A stretch of DNA of 64,000 bases, from contig JAUIMM010000003.1 of the NCBI GenBank assembly GCA_031769625.1, forward strand, positions 270,501 to 334,500. Direction: 5' to 3'. Shown piece by piece: positions 50,430 to 61,429 of the stretch; position 1 is the first letter of the stretch; each line of letters starts with the position of its first letter. The translations under genes and the position numbers were made by a program. The notes below the pieces were generated by a model. The model had not been told where the DNA came from. It did not search any database and saw only the letters and a program-made list of their open reading frames with translations. The DNA is from Taudactylus pleione. Lineage: Eukaryota; Chordata; Amphibia; Anura; Myobatrachidae.

Positions 50430-51776
50430 GAAGGTCTACGGATGCTCTATCAGGTGCCAACTTTAGAGACTTCAGAAAGCACCAGAGAACAGGGAACCTC
50501 AACAGTGACAGGACTGTACATAACACTTGTTTGCGCTACTGAAACAGTCCAAAAAAGTCTTTGTTATAAAGGGAACCATTCTACGTGTAATAGAAGAACA
50601 TTTTTCAAAACTTTTTGGAGCAAATGGAAGATGCTAGATATAACGTGGTTGGACCTAACCCCTTATTTCTCAGAAACTGGATACTTCAGATGGACAATTT
50701 AAATGTGTCTACATCATGCTTAGCATGACCTCATAAGAATTAATTTATTTTAATCTACTTAGCACCCTCTTCCAAAGAGCCAGCACTGAAAAAGTTGGAC
50801 ATGTCCGACATATGTGTTTAACTTGGAAAAAAAAAAAAAAAAGGTGAATAATTGTATAACAGCAAAGGGAATTTAATGGTGTGAGGGGTTTTCAGGGTTC
50901 AAAACCCAGCTACAGTTTACAAAAATACACAAGAAAACCATTTAATGCCAGACTTTTATATGTAAACACTTGTGAATTGACCGCAATGCTTTTCATGCAA
51001 GGCGGAAAACCTGGTTGGTGGTCTTTTAATTCAGAGTTAGAAAGGGGCTTAAGGGAAAAAGTAGGTCTAAATCTTTCCCCAAATCTGCCAGAGGCCAAAA
51101 AAAACTCACTGTGATGTCAAGTTTGTCCTCTGACAGGAATTTGGCCAGGAAACCAAAAATATTCAAGTACAACCCAAAACGCAAGGTCTTGACTCACTCA
51201 TGGACGGAGCAAAAGAATTAATATTTCAGTCCGAATTTTGGTCTTCCTTGTAATGCATCCATGACATGTAAACGCTGTACAAAACACGCTAATCCAATGT
51301 AAAATAGCATATTCGTTTCTGATGTAAAATTATACACTGTATAAGAGGTTCAAACATATTTAAGACTAATTAATTGGAACCCCTGTCTTCTTATCTACTA
51401 GTTCCACCAATAGAAGTATTAATGTTATATTTTTGTTTAACTCTCTCTGCGCCCACTACAACAAATCATAACTCTTGCAGTTCCTGTGACCACGTCAAAT
51501 TTTGGCATGAGTCAGGGGCACCAGCTGATGAAAGCCATTCCTGAATATCTTCCTCACATTCACAAATATGCATATACAGAATTTAGCACTTTGGATGCTG
51601 TGAAAGTTGCTATCTAGCTAAATGAAGGCAACTTTCCTTTGTACTGTGAACTGTATGGAGCACGATTGGATACCTGTTGTGCACAGTTATTTTACGATAG
51701 AAGAGTAAGTGAGGAAAGCAAAAGAAAATTGCCAGCTCCATTGACTATTACCAGGTCAAATGTCAGATCTCATATG
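50430..51776 (+). other. BARHL1 probable 3' untranslated region and flank
   Basis: Follows the stop codon without transposon ends. An A-run lies at 50828-50842. I find no AATAAA between the stop and the MITE at 51777; the first is at 52873-52878. The poly(A) site is therefore undetermined. A short open frame at 50442-50702 is not recognisable and is probably UTR. Confidence 0.45.
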
Positions 51777-52313
51777 AGGCCCGATACCCAGGTGGACGCT
51801 ATTGCGACCGCTGGTGCGTCTGCTGCTGGAGTCGCAGGAGTAATAATATGCAAATGCTAGTTTCAGTCCTCCCTAGTGATCCTGATTGTGCAAGCCCTGG
51901 GACGCCTACTTTAAGCACTAGTGCACATTGTAACACCACCATCGGCGCAAAATTGCGTGCACCATCCTCACTTGCACCCTATGGCAGGTGGAGTGTCTCG
52001 GTCTGAATATGGCCTTTGTGGACGCAGCTATGCTTCTGGGAATGCAGACGCTTTCTCCGACATGACCGAGACACTCTCATCACACGCCCAAAATACTTTT
52101 TTTTTTGTGTTCACTTCAGGTCACCTCCCAGTCACCGGCCAGGAACACCCATTGTTTCGCCTTACCACTGGTCCCATAGTCCATACGCAACAGCACATTT
52201 CTATGTACACACAGGGTACCGGAGGATTCTGAATATTATGGGCATGCCCAGTAGCAAATAATTGCCCAACTACGGCGTTGCATGTGCTCTGAGTGCTCCT
52301 CGGGTTCAGGCCC
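51777..52313. mobile_element. MITE, family C-like, 537 bp
   Basis: Left end AGGCCCGATACCCAGGTGG, right end TCCTCGGGTTCAGGCCC (diverged inverted pair), with a perfect ATG duplication (51774-51776, 52314-52316). The interior has the CG-rich palindromic style of family C. It lies about 1.35 kb past the BARHL1 stop codon, possibly inside the 3' UTR. Confidence 0.75.
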
Positions 52314-53406
52314 ATGGTCCAGAAACCTTTGCACATAGATTTCTGTTTTGTTTTATTGGTTACCTCAAAGTCAGCAAGGTATGACTTTTCATGTGTTGTG
52401 AAATTGCAACTCCCAGTATGGCGGCCGTGGCTTACTGGGACTTGTAGTTCTACAGCATCCAGAGAGTAACAGCCTCTTTACTAAGTGGTACAGTACCGGG
52501 AAATCTCACATTTACATTGAACATAAGTCAATCGGGATTGTTCTAAATTAATTCAGCTTCATTTCTGAGAAATAAGTAAAACAGATTACTAGTCTTATGT
52601 ATATAGCCCTTTGTATATTTCCATACCCATGTCTACCTATTTATAAAGATCGCCATTATATTATGATTTGCCCAATGAAAAAATCTGAGACATAGAAATG
52701 TATGAATAGGCATCCATTAACCTCTCACGTGCCCCAAGGCCTTGGTCGATTGCTAAAAAGTGTGCGCATCTAGGATAAAATGATCAGGTAACCTGCATTC
52801 AACGGTAAAGATGAGGAAACTACTGTAGATCATTTCCAGATTTTGTTCCCAAATTTTGAAGTTTACCACAGGAATAAAGTGGCATTTTATTTTAACATGG
52901 GGCAGAACATTGTGTGATAGAGGACATTTTACATCAAATGTTCCTCATGCAATGTCACATTTTGCCTGTTGGACAGTGGAGGCAGCCATTTTGTGAGTTG
53001 AACCAATCTTCTTAAGAATGCCGTTCCTGAGGTAACTGGAACCTGATAAGGCAGTAAATTCAAAGGGAACAGTGTCCCTAGGTCTTCACTGGTTCCTTGG
53101 CCACTGATAGGTTGCATTTTTATAAAGATTGAATGGACCTTACTAAATACCACCCTCTGCTGTGTGTAAGTGGCTGGTGTATGTTAAGATAATTTGCGTA
53201 TAAATATACAATAGAAAACCCCTCGGCACCTGTTATTTATTCAAAATTGGAATTAATATAGCAAATCCATATGCATTTTCTATCTATGTACAGCATTAAA
53301 AAAAATCACATGTTCTTAAATGTATATTATTTGTATTTTAGCAAGAGATTATGGACTAAACTTTGGTAATGTCTACGTTTACAACCGCATTGATTTTTCT
53401 TGCTTT
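52314..53406. other. Intergenic interval
   Basis: No gene seen. 52395-52470 holds an inverted pair (CAACTCCCAGTATGGC / TTACTGGGACTTGTAGTTC), a decayed copy of a common short repeat. An AATAAA at 52873 is a possible distal poly(A) signal for BARHL1, unsupported otherwise. Confidence 0.4.
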
Positions 53407-53582
53407 GGGGGAGATGTATCAAGCCTTCAGGAGAGATCAAGTTGAGAAGCTGCCCCCAGCAACCAATCAGCTTCTACCTATCATTTATTCAGTCTATCAA
53501 AGAACAGTTAAAACTTAAAAGCTGATTGGTTACTTTGGGAACTGCTCCCTTTTATTGTTGTGGAAGGTTTGATACATCTCCC
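53407..53582. mobile_element. Foldback MITE
   Basis: Left GGGGAGATGTATCAAGCCTT pairs with right AAGGTTTGATACATCTCCC. Internally CAACCAATCAGCTT pairs with AAGCTGATTGGTTAC. Related to the 22981 and 53881 elements. Confidence 0.85.
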
Positions 53583-53880
53583 AGTTTGGCACGGAAGAGG
53601 TTAACACTTTCTATAAGCCGCACAGAAGTGTATATATATTTTCTAAAGCCCTTGGACAGTCCACCGTTATTTATTCTCTGTTCAATGAATTTATTGGTAA
53701 TATTTAAAATGACGTAAAAAAACACATTAAAATCTATTCAGAAGTTTTATTTTGGCTCGACGCTGCTGAATGGGTTGACGCATTCTTTATACATCAAATT
53801 GAAGTGCACCTGTTGCCAGTACCACAAAAGGAGGCAGACATTCTGATGGCCGATCCGACATTCATATTGCAGCCCACTGT

Positions 53881-54023
53881 GGGGTCTATGTACTAATCCT
53901 TGGAGAGATATAAAGTACCAACCAATCAGCTTCTGTCACTTTACAAATGACAGTTAGGAGCTGATTCGTTGGTACTTTATCTCCGTCCACTTTATATCTC
54001 CCCAAGGCTTAGCACATAGACCC
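53881..54023. mobile_element. Foldback MITE
   Basis: Left GGGGTCTATGTACTAATCCT pairs with right AAGGCTTAGCACATAGACCC. Internally AAAGTACCAACCAATCAGCT pairs with AGCTGATTCGTTGGTACTTT. A short (143-bp) copy of the same foldback group. Confidence 0.85.
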
Positions 54024-55074
54024 TTGTATCCCTTCACTATGCACCTGTGCAGTGGCATCACAGAGGGACTTGAAGGTAAATATTCACTATTTTCTAGTGT
54101 ACAGATAAGTTGCAATTTCACTAAGGATGAAGTAGTTCACAAAATGGCTTCCCCCAGGTGTGAAGGTGTAAAGTACACTTTTAACTGTGAATCTGAGTTA
54201 CAATAAAAGTAAGAACTGTAATATAGTGCTGTTAGTTTTGCTAGTACGACAACTGTAATGCCACAACTCCAGTTATACTTGGAGTGCTTCTGTAACCCGC
54301 AACAACCAATCAGATATTAGTTAAGATCAGTGTGGTGTGAGTAAGAGAAATGAAATCAAATACCAGATTGGCTGACGTTGACACTATTCCTCTATAGGCT
54401 CCACAGAGTGTAGTCGGCCATTTTGTAGGCTTAACTAAAAACTTAGCCGATTTATTAACTTGTGACTAGTGATATCACTGAGGTATGAGGCACTTTGTGC
54501 CACATGCCTATGAATATCGTTTAGCTGATAATATAACCGCTTCCGATGTCAGTAAGCGATAGATACACTTTAAAGACCTCCAGGCACACAGACAATTTTT
54601 TTTAATTAGATCTTCAGACATACATGTGATAATTAAAAAGAAAGCAAAAGAAAACCCCAAAACATAGTTGTGCATAGTGCATACAGTCACTGATTACAAA
54701 TGAAATGGATAACTCCCTCTTGAAATAATAGTCCCAATCATCTCTAGCTGCATTAAAGATAATTATGTTTATTTATGTCAGAAATTTGAATGTGCTCATT
54801 GAAGAAGTAGAGGTGTGTGTACGCAAATGCCTCGCTCACTGTGGTGTAACTAGAGGTTCATGAGCTAGTTCCTACTGTACACACTGCACCTCACCGGCCA
54901 GTATCTCTGCTCAGGCTTTTGTGTAGTTCTGTCCGGGAAGATTATGGCCTAGCCCTAGCATAACGGGAAGGGGGGAGTACATTCTGGACCTTGGGTGAGG
55001 CCTCGCTGGATACCAGGGTAAATTGACCCCACTAAGCATCTTTATTGTTGCGGGGTCAGGGATAAAGGAGCTCA
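54024..55074. other. Intergenic interval, no gene seen
   Basis: AT-moderate DNA with only chance frames and no clear repeat ends. Confidence 0.4.
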
Positions 55075-55163
55075 GGGCCTGATTCAGAGCCGAACGCTCT
55101 GACCAGAGCGCTCGCTCTGAATCAGTGCCCTCCTACCTGAAAATGGAGCGGCCTCCTGAGTAA
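55075..55163. mobile_element. Truncated family B MITE fragment
   Basis: GGGCCTGATTCAGAGCCGAA followed by a GCTCTGACCAGAGC hairpin and AAAATGGAGCGGCCTCCTG matches the left end of the copy at 59517. The rest of the element is missing. Confidence 0.75.
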
Positions 55164-55277
55164 CCGTGAGCATTGTCAGATTCTGGTGACTAGTATACTG
55201 TAAAGCAGTCACTTCAGTCCCTGTCTCAGGGGAGCTTACAATGTATATTCACTATCACATGGGTACACTTACACACC

Positions 55278-55677
55278 CAGTGCTAGCTCCAGGGGTTAGA
55301 GCACCCTGTGCTGGCTCTTACATCATGCGCGGCGAAGCCGTGCGCAACCGAAAATGGGGGCGTGACCTAATTAGCATAGGCCATGCCCCCTACATGACGT
55401 TATTTGGAGGCGTACCCGCATGGCACTCCTCCAAATAACATCAAGCTGGGGGGAGCCTCACTAGCTGGGCTTCTCCCAGCCCTCTCCCCTCACTGAATGG
55501 ATGCCACAGCCACGCGCATGCGCGCAGCATCCATTCAGACTCCAGGGTCCGACACCGCAGCACAGCTGCGGCGGTGGGGGTCCTCAAACCTCCCGATTTG
55601 ACCACCCCGGGCCACTCCAGCACACTACTGTCCCGCTGATATCCCGCACTGATCGAACACCCCTAGAGCCGGCCCCG
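55278..55677 (+). mobile_element. hAT-like element family E, copy 2
   Basis: Left end CAGTGCTAGCTCCAGGGG, right end CCCCTAGAGCCGGCCCCG (diverged inverted pair), 8-bp target duplication TACACACC / TACACACT (55270-55277, 55678-55685; one mismatch). The interior shares a GGATGCC...GCATCCATTC inverted pair with copy 1 at 36842. Non-coding. Confidence 0.88.
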
Positions 55678-55685
55678 TACACACT

Positions 55686-55890
55686 ATATGGTTTATTTCG
55701 TGATAGAAACCAATTTACATACAGGTATATGTTTGCATTGTGGGAGGAAACTGGAGCATCTCGAGGAAACTCACACAATCACAGAGAGAACATACAAACT
55801 CTGAAAAGATTGGACCTTGGCTGCAATCACAGCCATGACCCCTATGAAGTGAGACAGCAATGCTAACCACTGTGCCATCATGCATCCCTG
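55686..55890. mobile_element. SINE-like relic
   Basis: The stretch GCATTGTGGGAGGAAACTGG, AGAGAACATACAAACTCTG and GCTAACCACTGTGCCATC matches a widespread fish/amphibian SINE body. The last part resembles a degenerate reversed tRNA-type promoter region. No target duplication identified. Confidence 0.6.
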
Positions 55891-56258
55891 CAAAGCTAAG
55901 ACCATTATGACGGCTAATAAAAGCTGTGGTAGCTTAATACAAAGGTGAGCCCAAACTGTTGACTAGTATAATAAACTGTTGACTAGTATAATAAACAGCG
56001 GTCGGCAAGTAAACAAAACAGACCCCAAACCAGAAAACAAATCACACCCCGATCTTGTGGTTAGTGACCAAAGCTGACCCCAAGGAGACTCCCGCTGCCT
56101 AGGATGGTAATTTGGAGCTTTTATCAGCTGGTGATATTACAGACGGACAAAGCTCTGATTGGATAGCAAAGTTTAGGGTGTGGCAGGTAAATTGCCGTAT
56201 CAGTCTGCAATAGCACAGACTTATAGCAGTTCCGTCTTCCAGCAAGTGACTGTCTTCT
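55891..56258. other. Intervening sequence
   Basis: No gene. A 21-bp direct repeat (AACTGTTGACTAGTATAATA twice) lies at about 55957-55997. Confidence 0.4.
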
Positions 56259-56835
56259 GGGCCTGATTCAGTGCCGGACGCTATTTGCGGTCGTTCGTTC
56301 TGAAAAAAAGGGGCCGGCTATTCAAATGAACCGTTCGCTCTTTGCGGTCTGTTCACGCCTCTATGTCTGAACGAGCGAACAAAACTTGCGGTCGTTTTTT
56401 TGGAAACTACGCCCCCTGGCTGCTCGCATCCTACGTCATGTCCGCTATTTATTAGATTAATCGAGTACATCGACCAGCGTATGAACTGCTCGCTATTCTT
56501 GTGGTTGGTTTTTCCTACCGCAATGTTGCGAGCAGTTCTGACTATAAAATAACCCAGTCACGTGGTCAATGACGCTGCTGTATTAATTATGCACACCCAC
56601 AAAACGCCCGTTCTGATCTCCACTCCCCGTTTTCAAGCACCTTCCCCTGTTACCACCCACATACGCCTCCTCCTGTCACTCAAAATAGCAGGCATTTGCT
56701 ATTTAGCGAACAAACGATTTTCGGCTGCACTGACTGGTTCGGGCATGCGTATTACGATCCGTACGCATGCGCAGTTGGGCAAACATCGCTCGGAACAAAC
56801 GAGCGGCCGCTTACGAGCGGCTCTGAATCAGGCCC
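56259..56835. mobile_element. Harbinger-like MITE family A, copy 4
   Basis: Left end GGGCCTGATTCAGTGCCG, right end CGGCTCTGAATCAGGCCC, 3-bp duplication TCT on both sides (56256-56258, 56836-56838). It is about 22 bp shorter than copy 3 because of a deletion near 56600 (in the CGCCCGTT...CTGATCTCC part). Confidence 0.92.
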
Positions 56836-57049
56836 TCTGTTCATTCCCAAGCTTAGGTTCACTGCTGCATTAACAATGAAGACGATACACAGATTACTAA
56901 CCCAGAATATGACAGTACAGCTATCACTATAGGTTGGTCCGAACCCTCATCTCATCCACTCACATCATCATTTACATTGAAGTACACATGTACTGACATT
57001 TTAAATCACATATTTGATTTTTGTCTTGTATAAGAAAATTACAATTTTT

Positions 57050-57073
57050 ATCTGTATAATAAGCGAGAAAGCA

Positions 57074-57105
<32 letters not shown>

Positions 57106-57240
57106 CTTTATGCACGGCCAGAGTTTAAGAACCTAGCTCCACCAAATTTAGCTTGGTGGTGTAATTTGACCAGGATTAGGTTTTTGCCTAGGTTTGAACC
57201 TTGTCAGGGCCACACCCTGTCACACAATCCCTAAAAATGG
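57050..57240. repeat. (TGTC)n microsatellite in an unclassified repeat
   Basis: TGTCTGTCTGTC repeats at about 57074-57101, preceded by ATAATAAGCGAGAAAGCATG and followed by CTAGCTCCACCAAATTTAGC. This arrangement resembles the border of a dispersed repeat, but I cannot name the family. Confidence 0.5.
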
Positions 57241-57323
57241 GGACACTCTTAAAATTACACAGGTGCTGCCAAAAACCTGTGAGAATGCAACAAAAGCAAG
57301 TTCATTAACTTAATCCAGAGTTA

Positions 57324-57517
57324 AGGCCCCCATACATCAGAGATTGATTGCAACAATTGTGCGATTTGCAAACGATTGTGTATAAAAATCTTTCCCTTTT
57401 TCAATCGATTGTGGCAATTCTGCAATCTGCAATCGATTGAAAAAGGGAAAGATTTTCATACACAATCGATTGCAAATTGCACAATTGCTGCAATGAATTG
57501 CTGATGTATGGGGGCCT
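57324..57517. mobile_element. Harbinger-like foldback MITE, near-perfect palindrome
   Basis: Termini AGGCCCCCATACATCAG and CTGATGTATGGGGGCCT, perfect TTA duplications (57321-57323, 57518-57520). The two halves pair almost throughout, for example AATCTTTCCCTTTTTCAATC with GATTGAAAAAGGGAAAGATT, around a short central loop. Confidence 0.93.
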
Positions 57518-57639
57518 TTAGTCATTTTTAAAGTGACCATATATATTACTCAGCCCTCTGTGTTTGCATACAAGGGAGTAACTAGACCTTTGTGGGCCTC
57601 ATACATTGGGCATACATTTGCCCCCACACAGAGCCCATT

Positions 57640-58227
57640 CACGTTATGCGATAAAATCATTCCACCTCAAACTGCGAACACCTAACCAACGTAACCATCC
57701 ACCATGGTAAAGAAAGAAGCATCATGGCCAAAGTCAGACCTACAGTAGCTCCAGAGGTGGGGCTGCAACACAGTCGAAAATTCAAATAGGGGAGTTACAC
57801 TGGAACAAAAGCGACAGAACGGGAGAAGAACAAACATTTTGAATGGCTAGCATTAACTTAACCAATAATTCAGGACAAATAGGGTGCCCTTGATCAGGTG
57901 GTGAGCGCCACTCTAGTCCATCCTCTGCATCAGAAAACTCTTATTAAAATAAAATACCCGTGACAATGTAAACGAAGAAAAAATTAAAATATCAGCAAGT
58001 TTCCAAGCTAGAGCCCTAGACTTACAAGCAAGAAACAAGTTCCATACAAAAGACAGAATCAAGTAATACTTGGACTTATCTCCAGGCTGCCCATCCACAA
58101 GAGAACAATACCACTGAGCCCAAGAGGCCTGATTCCGCAATGTCCTGGGGACAAGTGAGTGATGGCCTGATGATCTGCCAACAAGTAAGAGGACACACAC
58201 CACTAATTGCAGCTGTGTCCGGCCTTG
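57640..58227 (-). pseudogene. DIRS-type tyrosine recombinase relic
   Basis: The minus strand from 58203 to 57913 keeps an open stretch resembling the N-terminal part of DIRS retrotransposon tyrosine recombinases: SLVPRTLRNQASWAQWYCSL, then a SKYYLILSFVWNLFLACKS helix region and ALAWKLADILIFSSF. Similarity continues faintly with stops to about 57640. No catalytic Arg/His/Tyr set can be identified. In DIRS elements this integrase lies 3' of the reverse transcriptase/RNase H, as seen here across the MITE at 58228-58745. Confidence 0.7.
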
Positions 58228-58745
58228 GAGCCTGATTCAGTAAGAATCGCAGTTGCTAATACACACGCAATCGACCGATTGTTGCGTACTGTGCATACGT
58301 ATGCTTCGCAGTGAGCTTACGCAAACTAGCTATTGCGATTGCAGAGGATATGCAGGCCCCTTGCAGAGTGATTGACAGGAAGTACCGTTTGTGGGTGGTG
58401 AAGGGGGGTGGTCGGGGAAATGCTGGCGTTCGCACGCCGTTGCAGGGGCGTGCATAAATTATCCACTGCGATGACCTACACAGCCTGAGGCCTCGTAGCG
58501 TGCGTGGTTGTTAGCAATTTCTGAGTCAGGTCAGGGCTTATGCAAGTGAGCACGAGGCTGCGATGGTATTCGATTGTAGCGATGGTTTCGCTATTCTGCT
58601 AAACATTACAGATTTGTGTATGGTAAAGTGGACGTCCTTATGTTGTGCTGAGTTTGCCTTGTGATCGCAATGGATTAGCATTAGCTTGCTATCGCAGTTG
58701 AACTGTGTGCGTACGCAATATTGCAATCCGTAGTGAATCAGGACC
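58228..58745. mobile_element. MITE family C inserted in the DIRS relic
   Basis: Starts GGAGCCTGATTCAGTAAG, ends GCAATCCGTAGTGAATCAGGACC, flanked by TTG and TTA. It separates the DIRS RNase H end (…NALSRFQWDRIREL) from the recombinase start. Interior segments ACGCAATCGACCGATTGTTGCGT and GGATTAGCATTAGC are shared with 6969-7475. Confidence 0.85.
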
Positions 58746-59516
58746 TTAGTTCTCTAATCCTGTCCCACTGGAATCTAGACAATGCGTTGCCAATGACATT
58801 ATCGACCCTGGGAACATGTTGGGCTGAGAAGGAGATGTTGAGCAACAAGCAGCGCAAAAAAAGTACACAAGTTAAAGGAGCAGAGGCAAAGATGAGGGCA
58901 ATTCACTAATAGTAGACTGGACAGCTCCCAAATTGTTGCACCAAAGACTATGCTTTGCTTCTGCAAGCGGTCACCCCACAACTCAAGGGCAACAACAACT
59001 AGGAAGAGCTCGGGCAACAGCAAATTCCTTGTGAGACCCTCAGAAACCCACTCAGGGGGCCATGGCACAGTGCTCCAAGCCCCAAAACCCGTGGAAATCA
59101 CCTGCATTGGGGAAAAGATAGATGGAAGAAATGGGTAGAGGGTGGGGACGCAGGTCAAAGCCAATCACCATTAAAGTGCTGGGAAAACTCTTAGATCCAT
59201 CCAGATCTCAGAGGACAGCCTAATAAAGCAATGGTCTATGAGTGCCACCAGGGAGCGATTCAGCTTGCTGCAAAACTTCCTGCCTAAGGGTATCACACAG
59301 TAGGCCAAACTTAACAATTCCAGCAGGGACTGCCCTTGACGCAAGATCACCTTACTCACAGCTAAGACAATCGCATCTCACAGCTTGAGTACTTTATCTA
59401 CCGGCAGACAGCAACAAGCAGCCACCATATCGGTCTCAATCCTGAGGTATTACAGTCATGCAAAGGGACTCTTGGTCCTGTCAGCAGCCACAGGAACACC
59501 AAACTCTGAAAACAGA
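58746..59516 (-). pseudogene. DIRS-type reverse transcriptase thumb and RNase H relic
   Basis: Minus strand, in order from 59516 downward: EFGVPVAADRTKSPF; then SKVILRQGQSLLELLSLAYC and VIPLGRKFC (connection/thumb of DIRS reverse transcriptase); then an RNase H block with STGFGAW, WPPEW, LLLPELFLVVVALELWGD and QKQSIVFG; then AQHVPRVDNVIGNALSRF. The usual first catalytic Asp of the RNase H (TDAS-type) is lost; the sequence reads VISTGFGAW. Stops and frame changes are present, so it is dead. Confidence 0.88.
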
Positions 59517-60037
59517 GGCCCTGATTCAGAGCCGGACGCTCTGACAGAGCGCTCGCTCTGAACAGGGCGTCTTTTTTTTTATGGAGCGGCCTCCTGGCCG
59601 CTCGCATTGCTGTGGGTTGCCACCCACAGCTAATGTGAGCGGCCAGGATGATGGTCGCGATGGTCAAGACCATCGTGACCATCGGGCTTGTGACGAGACC
59701 CTTGTGGGGTCTCGTGGCCACAAGCCCCAGAGAGCTTTCGGCTCTAACAGAGCCGAAAGGTCTCCCACTGACATCAGTGGGGCCGCCCCCAGACTCAAGG
59801 GAACGCCTCCGTCTGGGCAGCCACCCCCCCGGCCCGCCCACCAAAGGGGGTGTGCTGTCACTCAACATTGACAGCACGCCCCCTTTGGTGCGAGACCCAG
59901 AGCGACGGATTGCCCGTCACTATCCGGGTCTCACGCATGCACACGACAAAGCCAGCTCCGTCGTGCGCATGCGCTCTGGGCCACCATCGACCCGGTTGTG
60001 AGCACTCAGCGCTTGCGGCCGGGCCTGAATCAGGCCC
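59517..60037. mobile_element. Multi-hairpin MITE family B in the DIRS relic
   Basis: Left end GGCCCTGATTCAGAGCCG, right end GGGCCTGAATCAGGCCC, perfect AGA duplication (59514-59516, 60038-60040). Hairpins: GCTCTGACAGAGC, GCCGCTCGCATT…AATGTGAGCGGC, GATGGTCGCGATGGTC, AGAGCTTTCGGCTCT…GAGCCGAAAGG, and GGGGGTGTGCTGTC paired with GACAGCACGCCCCC. Its hairpin order is the reverse of copies 1 and 2, so it lies in the opposite orientation. Confidence 0.92.
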
Positions 60038-60484
60038 AGAGCCTGTAGCGAAAAAAGTAGCTCAGCGTAATGACAGGATCCAGCTCAACTCACACACACA
60101 AAGTTATCAAGGTAGTGAGCTACCCCAGACTCCCTGGATGTAGGAAAATGATGAAATATTCAAAATACAAAATACATGTTGAAATGAAGCCACCCATGGA
60201 CATATGTTTTTTTTCCAGAAAGTATCCGTCCTCCAACCGGAAGCCCTTGAAAAAGTCAGGATGAAGCGGCAACAGGCAGAAAGCGGATTCCACATCTACC
60301 TTAGCCATCAAGGCACCGCCCAAAAGAATGCACCATGTCCATAGCAGTATCAAAGGATTGATAACTGACCTGACAACGTTCCTTTGGGATTGCATCAGTC
60401 ACAGAAGTGCCCTGCGGGTAACAAAAATGCTGGATCATACGATATTTGGCCAGCGCTTATTTTTGGTACTGCCCCAACTGGTGA
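60038..60484 (-). pseudogene. DIRS-type reverse transcriptase palm relic
   Basis: Minus-strand frames give, in order: YRMIQHFCYPQGTSVTDAIP with KERCQVSYQSFDTAM, then motif A within ALMAKVDVESAFCLLPLHPD (codons for AKVDVESAF at 60279-60305, catalytic Asp present), then the MSMGGFIS motif B region and FEYFIIFLHPG. Motif C reads HYLDNF (YLDN codons at 60103-60114), so the second catalytic Asp of YXDD is Asn. At least two frame shifts separate these blocks. Strongly diagnostic of a DIRS-group element. Confidence 0.9.
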
Positions 60485-60800
60485 CAACGGATGCGATTAC
60501 ATAAGCAATCTCACTGCGATGATATACTAATCCACTGTGATCGCTATGCCGTCGCAGCACAACATAAGGACGCCCATCTTACCTTACACACATCCGTAAC
60601 ACTTAGCAAGACTGCGAAACCATCGGTAACATCCCTATCGGTACTTCCTGTCAATCACTCTGCGATGGGTCTGCGTAGCTACTGCCCGATCGCAGTGGAA
60701 TGTTCGCGCACGCGCATTGCGATGCATACGCTCACGCAGAATGCAACAGTTGGCCGATTGCGTGCGTAATTCGCAGTTGCGATCCTTGCTGAATCAGGCC
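60485..60800 (-). mobile_element. MITE family C, truncated, in the DIRS relic
   Basis: The plus-strand right end GCGATCCTTGCTGAATCAGGCC followed by TTA is a family C terminus. The interior (TGTCAATCACTCTGCGATGG, GCCGATTGCGTGCGTAA) is the reverse of 6969-7475. The other terminus is missing. It splits the DIRS N-terminal reverse transcriptase region. Confidence 0.8.
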
Positions 60801-61150
60801 TTAGGTTGGGTAGCAGAGGTGTTGCAAAAGGGTCGATCATTCGGTCCAACTGTACGTCTCACATAACCTTATCTTTTGGGACGTGCAGCAATTCAATAGC
60901 CGATCGCAAATCCTTGGGTGCAGAATGGGGCACAACACCAGTGCTTGGGAGCACAAACTCCTCAAGGAACATGCACCACAAAAATTCAGCCTCGATTCAG
61001 TTTGGATACCAATCCAACTATTTCTGCATGGCATCCTAGCGAACCAGGGACGCCATCTTACTTAGAATTGGAGCCCCATCTGGCATTGGAGGGGTGTCAA
61101 GAATCCGGGTGCAATCACACACGGGTGGAGGGCATTGCGGTGTAGGCAAG
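60801..61150 (-). pseudogene. DIRS-type reverse transcriptase N-terminal relic
   Basis: Minus strand: an EFVLPSTGVVPHSAPKDLRS stretch, AIELLHVPKDKVM, then LDRMIDPFATPLLPNL. The last matches the conserved segment that precedes the VSP-[VL]-GVVPK box in DIRS elements; that box (VGAVPK) is found across the MITE at about 60470. Stops are present. The 5' part of the element beyond about 61150 is not recognisable. Confidence 0.75.
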
Positions 61151-61429
61151 TTGTCGAAAATTACCCTGGGGACCTAATTTACACCAGTTATTATATCACC
61201 TGCTTTTCAAAGCACAAAAAATTGGGTTAGAGGAGGCACTTAGGTTGACGGTGAAGACGGGCGAGCTGCAGCTAGCTCTGTATTAGAGTGCATGGGCTGC
61301 ACAATAGCAAGCCACACTGCAACGTCCTTGCAGCCCAGATCCATCACCACCACCCAATCCTGTTTCTGATGAATGCCCTTTTTTTATTTTTAAGAAGCTA
61401 GAAATGATTGGGGAGACTTCGTCCCCTTT
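61151..61429. other. Junction between DIRS and L1 relics
   Basis: No clear coding similarity. It probably contains unalignable ends of the two retroelements. Confidence 0.35.

Noticed and set aside
50442..50702. 86-codon frame after BARHL1
   Set aside because: No homology or repeat structure; most likely 3' untranslated sequence.
52314..57049. Exons of a gene downstream of BARHL1 (in human DDX31 lies tail-to-tail with it)
   Set aside because: No frame with helicase or other recognisable similarity was found; the neighbour, if syntenic, probably lies beyond the window.
59398..59877. 159-codon minus-strand open frame
   Set aside because: A chance fusion of DIRS relic sequence with the family B MITE at 59517-60037.
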